Positions 55,977 through 64,000 of a stretch of DNA of 64,000 nucleotides are shown here, one piece after another; position 1 is the first letter of the stretch; every line of letters begins with the position of its first letter. A program made the position numbers and the translations under genes. The notes under the pieces are model-generated. The model had not been told where the DNA came from. It saw only the letters and a program-made list of their open reading frames with translations, and made no database searches. The stretch is taken from positions 702,001-766,000 of the forward strand of contig CM055878.1 in assembly GCA_029582165.1 (NCBI GenBank), written 5' to 3'. The DNA is from Portulaca oleracea (lineage: Eukaryota; Streptophyta; Magnoliopsida; Caryophyllales; Portulacaceae).

Positions 55977-56459
55977 GGTGGAGAAAGTCACCCTAAATCT
56001 ATTCATTTCGAGCTTCATGGAGATAGTTTCACCTTCCATGGTGACTTCCTCAACACCGTGCCTTTGAGGAGGGAGATTACCTTGGGTGAAACATATATGG
56101 AAAATACGAAATTGAGAGAGATGGCTTTCCAAGAGCCCGAGACCCGGCACATCACCGAACATCAAGCCGGGGTTATCTTCTCTTTCTATCCGGCCTACTA
56201 TGTCTTCAAAGAGGCATGCTCCATATTTGCGCAAGAAGAGGAATTGATGGAAAAGGAGGAAGAAACATTGGTGGAGTAAGATGAGGAGGCCATTACCTTT
56301 GATTCCTTCGGAGTTGACTAGACCACCGGAGGATTATCTCAAATTATTCGTGAGTTCTATTGGGATGTGCGGGAGGAGAAGGAAGAAGATTTGGTGGAGA
56401 AAGCTTACCATGCTTCTTTCATGCACACCACGCCTTTCGAGAATCAAGTAAGTAATTAG
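55977..56459 (+). pseudogene. C-terminal segment after protease, element D
   Basis: Frame with VPLRREITLGETYMENTKL, HQAGVIFSFYPAYYVFKEAC and a Glu-rich end, broken at 56279. Homologous segments in B and C start with VPLRREI too. Its role is unknown; it replaces the RT-RNase H-integrase block. Confidence 0.6.
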
Positions 56460-56505
56460 GTCAAGCTCGGGACCTTAAACAAGCGCTTTATGGGAGGCAA
56501 CCCAT
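56460..56505 (+). other. Conserved Athila post-pol DNA motif, element D
   Basis: GTCAAGCTCGGGACCTTAAA then CAAGCGCTTTATGGGAGGCAACCC, the best-conserved copy in this window. Confidence 0.78.
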
Positions 56506-58230
56506 ACTTTTATTTCATTCTTTTGAGTTAATTTCTAGTTTTTCTTAGTTAGTCTCTTTTTCATGTTTCTAATCTTACATGCGGATCTTACGAGCTTTGA
56601 TTGTTTTTACTTGAAAATCCTAACCCTTTGCTTGGCTATCACGGACTGCGGATTGAGTAATCATTTATTTTGAAGAACTCGAGGTAATATCTCTCCGCTC
56701 TTCTCTTTTTGAGTTGAATATCCTATGATCCATGTTGCATGCTTGATTTTTCTTTTGGTGGCGAACCCTTAGTTTGTGCTTGTTGGGTATTTCTTGTTGT
56801 TGGAGCCGTGTGGGCTCGGGTCGCCACCACTTTCTTGCTAGGTGTTTTATTGTGCTTTTTGTAGGTTCTCTACCCTTTTTCATGTGTCACCTTCCCACAA
56901 TGAGGACATTGTGGCGTTTTAAGTGGGGGGGGGGATATTTGTTTCAAGGGTAGATCACCTAGTTCTTTGTTTTTGTTTTCTTAGCTTTTGCCTAAAATTT
57001 GAAAAAATTTTGTGTGAAAAAGGAGAAAAAAGGGAGTGAAAACCTTAAAAGTTTTCTTTCGTTTTCGTTTTCGCTTTGTTTTTGCTTTGTTTCTTGGATC
57101 TTGTTGTCGAAATTGAGAAGTCGTTCTTAATCTTCTTTAAAAGAAACCGGTCTGAGCATTTTCGACCCTGTCTTGGGTGATTTTCATGATTCATCTTATT
57201 TAGATTTCCTTCATTGAGTGTCTAGTGAGATCCCCAATTCCTTTCACGTCTGGTTGAAACCGGGAGATTGTAGGGGTTTGTGTCCGAGCTTGTTTTTTTT
57301 TCTTTTTTCCTGTTTAGCAAAAGCAAGAGCAAAGTCAAAAGCAAAAGCAAAAGCAAAAAGAAAGAAAAAGAAAGCAAAGCTAAATAACCGAATTAAGTGG
57401 GGCGAGTCATCTGAACAACATCAAACCACCATAAAGTTAGTCGACCTACACGAGACCGGTATTAATGGTACGGCGTTGATACCCCTTAAGCTCCACCTGT
57501 GTCGAATTTTCGATGGAGGTGTGTATGGAAAAGACTGTGTTGGGAGGGTAGACCCAAAATTTTCGGCCGTGCAATTCCCGCAAAGCTAACCTCAACCTTT
57601 AAGCTTTAAAAAAAATTGTTGGGATTACCAACCCACCCCAAAAAGAAAAAAAAAAGTGTAAGTGTTGATAAAGTGTGGGGCCTCTCCTTGCATCACCTGC
57701 GGCCCTCACCAAGCCAAGGGCGACCAAATGCGGGGAAGGGCAACTCTTTTCTTTCCTCGTTTTGTTTGTTTTTAAGCTCGGGTGTGAGTCCTTGGGGTCA
57801 ATCGGAATCCGTTAGAACCCACTAGCACTTATGCACATGGGGTTTTTCTTGGCATGAGGTGTAGGGGATCGAAAATCTCAAAGATTAGCTTTTGCTTGAG
57901 ACAGGTGTTTGTGAGATGATCATAATGGTTCCTCTTGGAGGATTAATAACGTTTTCCTAATTGAGATTGCAAAATCCTTTGAAGCGAAGCTGTTGTTTCT
58001 TTTCCTTTGTTTTCTTTGGTTTTGTTATTCACTTTCCCTCTCTCTTTTTCTTTGGCTTTTGTGGGTATAGCCGCTACAAACCCTCACGAGTCTATCTCAT
58101 CCACCCGGGCTGCTGGGGGGTTCAAAGGGCTTGGTGCATACACAAAATGCACTCGTTTCCTCCCATGACAGAGGAGTTGGTCTTTAGTTTTTCTTATTTG
58201 TTTTATTTTGTTTTGCTCGAGCAAAAGTTT
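56506..58230 (+). other. 3' noncoding domain of element D
   Basis: Landmarks: GAGCCGTGTGGGCTCGGGTC (56803-56822), the inverted repeat CACAATGAGGACATTGTG and then AAGTGGGGGGGGGGAT (56896-56936), an AAAGC-rich simple repeat (57315-57365), the hairpin 57458-57483, and GCTCGAGCAAAAGTTT before the polypurine tract. No credible protein. Confidence 0.72.
57458..57483 (+). other. Conserved small hairpin in the 3' domain, element D
   Basis: GGTATTAATG, loop GTACGG, CGTTGATACC. All ten positions pair, two of them G-U. Compared with B and C, a G-C pair has become A-U by changes on both arms. Confidence 0.62.
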
Positions 58231-58243
58231 AAGTGTGGAGGAG
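58231..58243 (+). promoter_or_regulatory. Polypurine tract of element D
   Basis: AAGTGTGGAGGAG immediately before the 3' LTR start TGTTTAGACCC. Confidence 0.9.
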
Positions 58244-59724
58244 TGTTTAGACCCAATTTTGTGACTAAATAGCGCCTTAATTCTTAGGCTTTTGACTCGT
58301 TTCGTGTTTAATTTCATGACTTTTAATACATTTTTAGTTATTTTGTAGATTTTGGAGTTTTTTTACTAAAAACGTAGCAAAAAGGGCCATTTTGCAGCTA
58401 TTTTGGGAATCCCGAGATTCCCCGGGTCTTGACCGAGTCAAAGGCGAAGCAAAGTAGAATTTTTTAGCCAGCCGTGGAGGACCGCACCTACGGTCCTGAA
58501 GACCGCACCCACGGTGGCTGCCATGACCTAGGCAGGGAGCTAGGTCCCTGAAGAGGACCGCACCTGCGGTCGAGCGAAGGAGAGAAGAAATCGCCTGTTT
58601 GCCTCACAGGACCGCACCTGCGGTCCAATAGACCGCACCTACTGTCCTCTACGGTCTCCTAGACCGCACCTGCGGTATCCTACTTTGTGCATGTGTTTTC
58701 GGCTTGAAGTATTGCGTTTTGTCCAACTGTTTTGCCTTGTATATATACTCCTCTTTGACGATTTCTTGGGGGGAGAGCTCCTAGTGTTAGACATTATTAT
58801 TTTCCAGCCTTGTATTAGTGGATTTTAGAGAGAGATTAGAGAGAGATTAATCTAGGGTTTTGGAGATTTTGTGTTGTTGTTGAAGATTTGGGGATTCAAA
58901 CAATTGAGAGATTGTTGGATCATCTTTTTATTGCTTTCCTTTGTTCATCTACAGCATTTTGATAAGTATTCTCTTCTCTTAACTCTTTATTAATTACTTT
59001 ACTAATTACTTTCTTGTTTGCTTAATTGCTTTGCTTGCTATTTCAATTGTTTTGCTTGTTTAGGGTTGTTTGACGTTAGAAATCATGCTTAGGGTTGGTT
59101 TGGATGTTGTTCGCTTAGTTTTTATCATGATTAGTGGCTAGAAACCCTATAGGTTAGGGGGTAATTAAGGGTGTGAATGGGTGATTAGGTTTGGGTTAGC
59201 AATATTAGTGGATAATTAGTTGGGAAATCAATTTCCCACTCTTTCCTTCCCGCAAGTGGGATGTATTTGGGTCCGAAATCTCCCGAATACATCCAACACT
59301 TGTGTGGAAGATTGGAGCCGGGATAGTTAATGCTCACCCACGAAAGTGGAAGGAGGTTAACTAGGAAATTCCGTTTCATTAACCCTCCGGGTCCATGGTG
59401 GACTTTGGGGAAGTTAATCCGGACTATCCTCGAAAGAGGAAGCTCGGTGGGTATTTTCTAATGGTATTGTCGCTTGATTCTCCCTCCTTATTACTCCCTT
59501 TTTGCAAAACCCATTTCCTCATCCCCATTTGCATCCTGAAAAGCCTCCGAAGCCCATTTCCTTCCCTTGACCGACCTTTGCTTTGTTTCTCGCTTTGTGA
59601 CCCCTTCAAACCAAATTGCCTTACCTAGTGATCTTATCCCGACCTTAGACCAAGTTTCTTAGCCAAGGCCCCTAGCTCCTGGAGAAGAACGATATAAAAA
59701 CCGGGGTACAAAAACCACGTTACA
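58244..59724 (+). repeat. 3' LTR of element D
   Basis: 1,481 bp, TGTTTAGACCCAATTT to CACGTTACA. Contains the palindrome array missing from the 5' LTR. TATA box at about 58739-58748. Closely similar to the 5' LTR outside the deletion, so insertion is fairly recent. Confidence 0.94.
58475..58680. repeat. GACCGCACCTGCGGTC palindrome array in the 3' LTR of D
   Basis: Units ACCGCACCTACGGTCC, ACCGCACCTGCGGTC and others. Starts 58481 and 58502 are 21 bp apart, and another pair near 58610-58635 shows the same spacing. The sequence differs from L4, but its place in U3 is the same. Confidence 0.85.
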
Positions 59725-59729
59725 TGTAC

Positions 59730-60781
59730 TGAACTCGCCCTAGAAAACCTCTTATCTCCTTTTCGGTCTTGGGCGGTTGCAAATCTTGGATGGCCTTGAT
59801 CTTTGAAGGATCCACTTCAATGCCTCGTTGGCTAACCACATAGCCTAGCAGCTTCCCAGAGTTGACACCAAAGGTCCACTATGCTGGATTAAGCCACATC
59901 TTATACTTACGAAGTCGCAGGAAGAACTTGCGAAGATTAGGAATGTGCTCCTCCCTTGTCTTGGACTTGACAATCATGTCATCCACGTAAACTTCTACTT
60001 TCTTATGCATCATGTCATGAAGTAGAGTGTTAGCAGTTTTTTGATACGTCGCTCCGGCATTTTTGAGACCGAAAGGCATGACCACATAACAGTACGTCCC
60101 CCAGGGCGTGGTAAACGAGGATTTGTCCATATTTTCTTCATCCATCTTGATTTGATTGTAACCAGCATATCCGTCCATGATAGACAAGAGTTCGCGTCCA
60201 CAAGTGTTATCCACCAACACATCAATGTGAGGTAATGGGAAACTATCCTTGGGACTGGCTTTATTGAGGTCTCGAAAGTCCACACACATTCGTACTTTCC
60301 CATCTTTCTTAGGCATTGGGACGATGTTAGCAAACCATTCATGGTTTTGAACTGCTTTGATAAATTTAGCATTAAGTTGCTTGATCACTTCTTCTTCGAT
60401 TATCTTAGCCCATTCAGGTTTGATCCTCCTAGCCTTTTGTCGAACAGGCTTTGCATTAGGGAGCAAAGGTATGGTATGTTCTGCAATTTGCCTGTCAATT
60501 CCCGGCATATCCTCATAAGACCATGCGAATACATCCACAAATTCTTTGAGAAGCTTTGTGGATGTTAATCGTTCCTCCTCTGTTAGTGAATTACCCAACT
60601 TCAACTCCCTAGGTTGCTCTTTTGTACCCATGTTTATAGTGATGGTGTCTTCCAACACCGCCATTTTGTGCTCATGTTCATTAGAAAATTCTTTTAAGGG
60701 TTCATTAAATTCAAGATTATTGTTGGCGCAGCAGTTCAGAGAAGAGGGGAAAGAAGAATCAAAGTAAGCAGAAATGTTCAT
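59730..60781 (-). pseudogene. Reverse transcriptase, element J
   Basis: An open minus-strand frame (59879-60781, 300 codons): MPGIDRQIAEHTIPL, IKPEWAKIIEEEVIKQLN, VPMPKKDGKVRMCVDFRDLN, SIMDGYAGYNQIKM, YVVMPFGLKNAGATYQ and the catalytic VYVDDMIVKS. This is a well-preserved Ty3/gypsy RT. It then runs into stops (59730-59878) and is cut by D. The rest is at 51965-52407. The RT starts about 80 residues before VPMPKKDG, after a charged linker. Confidence 0.9.
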
Positions 60782-62555
60782 TTTATTGAATGCAGAAAGG
60801 AATACATAGCTAGCAGACTCAAGACCAGCCTCATTTTACACTAGACCCTTAGGACCTAACTCTATGACCTCAAGAATATACTCTCCTACACATAAAAGAA
60901 AACTATTCTTTTCAGCATCGACCCATGAGACCGCATTAGCTCCTCCATCTTCAGTGATCATCAGGCTTGGATCAAAGCCTGGGTTGGATAGTGTAGTAAT
61001 AACAGCGGTCGGCCTCACACTTCTCTTAGACGGCTTCTTGTCCAAACAGCATGCCAAAATTGTTGCTCCCGGCAAGGTGAGTCCACTCTAATGGTGTCTG
61101 TTTGTCCTGGGCGGGAACAAAGACAGTGGCCATGTTAGTGGAGCAGTCCTTGAAGATCTCTAATCTAGCAACTTGAACTCCTTTGTTCTTGAGATAGAAT
61201 GGTTCAGGGAACCCATAGTAAGGGAAGTCATCACCTTCCCTAACAAACTGTCCATTCAAAGAGAGTGGATAAGGCTTTGTTTGGAACAAGGTTGGGGGAT
61301 TGTTCATCCTTTTTTGTTCAGCTATGGCCATTTTTGCAAACCTGACCTCCTTCTCAGTTGACTTGTACCCCAAGCCGAATCTTCCCTTTTGCTTAAATGT
61401 CTTGAACACCGGAGGAATCTTGTTCTTCGGGTTCTTTCCTAATGGCATTCCAGGAAAGTAACCATTTTTCTTGAGAATAGAATGCACTTTGGGGTTTGAG
61501 TAGGGATCGAAGTCGAAAGGAGCTTCATCCTTGCTCAAAACCGCCACAATCTCAAAGTTGTGAAGCTCTTCATCCATCGAACTGTGCTCCACTTCTAGGG
61601 CTGACTGCTTGGGAGTAAAGACATCATTGATAGGTTCTCCCGAGATGGTGATTACTTGGCCTCGAACCATCATTTTTACCTTCTGGTGTAAGGTGGATGT
61701 CATAGCGTTGAATTCATGAAGCCATGGCCTTCCTAGAAGCAAATTGAAGGAGGCCGGGATATCTAACACCACGAACTCCACATTCCGAGTGATACTGCCA
61801 GTAGTGATAGGCAATATTATGGATCCAATTGATTTACGAGGGGAATTATCGTAAGCACTTAGTTGCACACCATTTTGAGTCAAATGTTGTTGTTGAACTC
61901 CTAATTTTTGTGTCGTCCTCCAAGGACACACATTTACAGCTGAACCATTGTCAACCAGAACCAACGGAATATTCTTATTAGAACATTGAACTATGAGGTA
62001 TAGGGCTTTGTTATGGGAAGCCCCTCCTTGAGGTAGATCTTCTTCTCCGAAGGCAATTATTCCCTGGTTGGTGGTCACATGAGCGACCAAGGATTCAGGG
62101 GTCATTGTAGGAGATACTGTCCGTCCAGTAAGGGCATCCAACATCTTCAGCCTATGAGCTTGTGAGGTACATAGTAACTGCCAAATGGTGACTTCATCTC
62201 TAGTCCTCTTGAGCTGGGTAAAGAGTGGATCTTCTTGACGAGTCTGACTGTCGTTGCCACCAACTAGTGTAGGATTAGGGACAGCCATTGGGGTGGTGGT
62301 GTTCCTATTATTGTGGCGGCCAGATCGTGTAAGGAATGCCACTTTGTCTGATGTTTGCTCATCTGCTTCGACCCAATCCTTTTCAAAGTGTTTATACTCG
62401 TCATCGTCATCGTCATCACTATCCCAAATGCCATGGATGAATAAGCCTTCATGAAATCCAAATATTTCTGGGACAGGTTGACCCACTTCAACAATTAAGG
62501 AAGAAGGGTTAAAGCTTAAATCCTCACTAAAGATAGCATTTGTATGCTCAAGCAT
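60782..62555 (-). pseudogene. Protease and long linker, element J
   Basis: A 509-codon minus-strand frame (61026-62555). The protease core is LVLVDNGSAVNVCPW (DNGS loop, as commonly seen in Tat elements), LPITTGSITRNVEFVVLDIP and FNLLLGRPWLHEFNAMTSTL. N-terminal to it are FLTRSGRHNN and a linker. C-terminal to it is KKNGYFPGMPLGKNPKN, then KQKGRFGLGYKSTEKEV (G-patch-like). 60782-61025 joins to RT with frame changes. Confidence 0.85.
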
Positions 62556-62645
62556 TGGGTTATCTTGATTATTGGGTTTCTTAGCAACTTAGCATTTGTA
62601 TGCACAAGCATTGGTTTATCTTAGTTATTGGGTTTCTTAGCAACT
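62534..62645. repeat. 56-bp tandem duplication between gag and protease of J
   Basis: TAGCATTTGTATGCTCAAGC starts at 62534 and again (with small changes) at 62590, period 56 bp, including TTATTGGGTTTCTTAGCAAC. It breaks the gag-protease frame. Confidence 0.85.
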
Positions 62646-63218
62646 TTTGGCATTGAGAGTGTTCCTGCCCTTATCATATCTTCTATCTTGTTTTTGAGAG
62701 ACCAGCGTTTCTCGGTATCATGTCCTCGGTAGTGATGGTAGCGGCAGAATTGGTTGGCATCCCAATTCCTACCCTTGATTTCTGGCTCCCCCTTAGGTAA
62801 AGGAAAAACCAAAATATCCTTCTTGACCAACCGATCCAAAGCCTGGGAATAAGGAACGTCCAGTGGTGTATAGGTCTCATACTTTGGCACCTGGCGTTGG
62901 ATGGAGTTAATCTCAACAATTTTAGGAGGGTGGCTAGCTGCACTAGTAGCCCTCCTGTTGGAGCTAGATCCTTTCCAACCAGGCGAAGTGGTCTTGTCAT
63001 TGTGCATTGCTTCAAATTGAACACAAATTTCCTTTAAGTAATCAAAATCCTTGATGACATGATATCTCAAGTGCTTTGACAAACTGCTCTTGAGCCCTTG
63101 CTTGAAGGTAGATAATTGCAAGCGGAGAGGAATGGTCTCATTCATGTCACAAAGCTTGGTATGCCACCTTTCAAAGTGATCCAAGAAGGATTCATCATCC
63201 CTTTGCTTCATGGTGGGT
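62621..63218 (-). pseudogene. Gag (C-terminal part), element J
   Basis: The minus strand shows RDDESFLDHFERWHTKLCD, QGLKSSLSKHLRYHVIKDFD and YLKEICVQFEAMHNDKT, then DVPYSQALDRLVKKDILVF and CRYHHYRGHDTEKRWSLKNK. The last is the usual Tat zinc-binding segment with Trp where a Cys (ED-C-W) is normal, so the finger is damaged. The N-terminal part of gag is removed by the LTR at 63219. Confidence 0.85.
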
Positions 63219-64000
63219 GTAATAGTGGTTTGTGAGACCTCGGTTTTGTCGTTCTCTCTCAGGGAGCTGGCGGCCTTGGTCATAGAAACTAAGCCAAGGG
63301 TCGGGATGAGATTTCTAAGGCGAGGTATTTGGTTGAAAGGGTCACAACGCAAGAAATAAAACTAAGGTCGATCAAGGAAAGGAAATGGGCTTCGGAGGCT
63401 TTTCGGGATGCAAACGAGAATGAGGAAATGGGTTTTGCAACAAGAGAATAATAAGGAGGGAGAATCAAGTGGCAATTCTGTTAGAAAATACCCACCGAGC
63501 TTCCTCTTTCGAGGATAGTCCGGATTAACTTTCCCAAAGTCCACCACGGACCCGGAGAGTTGATGAAACGGAATTCCCTAGTTAGTCTCTATTCACTTCC
63601 GTGAATAGAGTACTAACTATCCCAATTCCTACCTTCCAACTCAAGTGTTGGATGTGTTTGGGGACTTTTGAACCCAAAAACATCCCACTTGAGGGAAGGA
63701 AAGGAGTGGGAAATTGATTTCCCAACTAATTACCCACTAATATTGCTAACCCAAACCTAATCACCCTTTTACACCCTTAATTACCCCCCTAACCCATAGG
63801 GTTTCTAGCCACTAATCATAATAAAAACTATGCTAACAACATCCAAACCAACCCTAAACATGATTTCTAACATCAAACAACCATAAACAAGCAAGAGAAT
63901 GAAATAACAAGCAAAACAATTAAACAAGCAAGAAAGTAATTAGCAAAGTAATTAATAAAAGAGTTAAGGGAAGATAATACTTATCAAAATGTTGTAGATG
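63219..64000 (-). mobile_element. Partial LTR of the TGTTTAG family (L8), inserted in gag of J
   Basis: The low end TGTAATAGTGG at 63219 corresponds to the LTR 3' end (compare TGTAAAGCGG of L3 and L5). U5 and R sequence continues to the window edge, matching L5 to about 29170. The U3 with the palindromes is outside the window. Whether it is a solo LTR or the 3' LTR of an element cannot be seen. Confidence 0.88.

Larger units (their letters stand above)
52413..59724 (+). mobile_element. Element D: complete non-autonomous gag-protease LTR retrotransposon
   Basis: Plus strand, 7,312 bp, flanked by the perfect duplication TGTAC (52408-52412 and 59725-59729) inside the RT of J. 5' LTR 52413-53544, tRNA-Asp primer site, gag, degenerate protease, C-terminal segment, 3' domain, polypurine tract, 3' LTR 58244-59724. 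No RT, RNase H or integrase. The 5' LTR is 349 bp shorter than the 3' LTR owing to one internal deletion. Confidence 0.95.
41917..63218 (-). mobile_element. Element J: large Tat-lineage Ty3/gypsy retrotransposon with antisense genes
   Basis: Minus strand. 3' LTR 41917-43408, polypurine tract, minisatellite, two antisense genes (44475-47817 and 48506-49891), integrase, second RNase H, RNase H, RT, protease, gag. Gag is cut at 63218 by a TGTTTAG LTR. RT is split by element D with duplication TGTAC. The extra archaeal-type RNase H after the usual one is the hallmark of Tat elements. Without D it is about 14 kb, and its 5' LTR is not in view. Antisense ORFs between pol and the 3' LTR are known in some Tat elements. 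Confidence 0.85.

Noticed and set aside
57218..57589. Lys/Ala-rich 123-codon frame in D
   Set aside because: Arises from an AAAGC simple repeat in the 3' noncoding domain. Not conserved in B or C.

Overview
This window is repetitive nuclear DNA of a flowering plant. It contains no gene that I would assign to the host. Almost every recognisable reading frame belongs to an LTR retrotransposon: Athila-type Ty3/gypsy gag, protease, reverse transcriptase and ORF-1, and Tat-type Ty3/gypsy gag-pol with a second RNase H. Stacked insertions with 5-bp target duplications, solo LTRs and heavy decay suggest heterochromatin of a medium or large plant genome. The species cannot be named from this sequence.

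Layout, left to right. (1) 1-769: partial LTR of a family beginning TGTTTAGACCC (nine copies here). (2) 770-3591: probable chromovirus-like LTR. (3) 3592-17228: decayed autonomous Athila element 'A', minus strand, with gag, protease, RT, RNase H, integrase and ORF-1. It is interrupted by a 351-bp MITE, a 2.47-kb solo LTR and a TRIM that itself holds a TGTTTAG solo LTR. (4) 17229-34857: element 'C', plus strand, 5'-truncated, with gag, an ORF-1 gene, a 3' noncoding domain and a 3' LTR. Its ORF-1 is split by the complete element 'B' (20354-29980, minus). One LTR of B carries a 734-bp foreign insert and a solo LTR. (5) 34858-41916: truncated Athila-like pieces 'F' and 'K', with a Tat-type solo LTR 'G'. 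(6) 41917-63218: large Tat element 'J', minus strand, with 3' LTR, a minisatellite, two antisense plant-mobile-domain-like genes with introns, integrase, two RNase H regions, RT, protease and gag. Its RT is split by the complete element 'D' (52413-59724, plus). (7) 63219-64000: another TGTTTAG LTR.

How the parts relate. B, C and D have gag but no RT, RNase H or integrase. They share tRNA-Asp priming, polypurine tracts and 3' noncoding domains, so they look like a non-autonomous lineage that would need enzymes from an autonomous relative. A and J are autonomous types, now broken by stops and insertions.

The most interesting signal is a set of short palindromes upstream of the TATA box in the U3 of many LTRs. 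The palindrome sequence differs from element to element, but in most Athila-type copies the palindromes come in pairs about 21 bp apart (two helical turns). Similar palindromes, matching the same element's LTR, precede the extra ORFs inside C and J. Other observations worth checking are the intron-bearing antisense genes in J, a small 3'-domain RNA hairpin with a compensatory base change, and a likely organellar DNA insert in an LTR.
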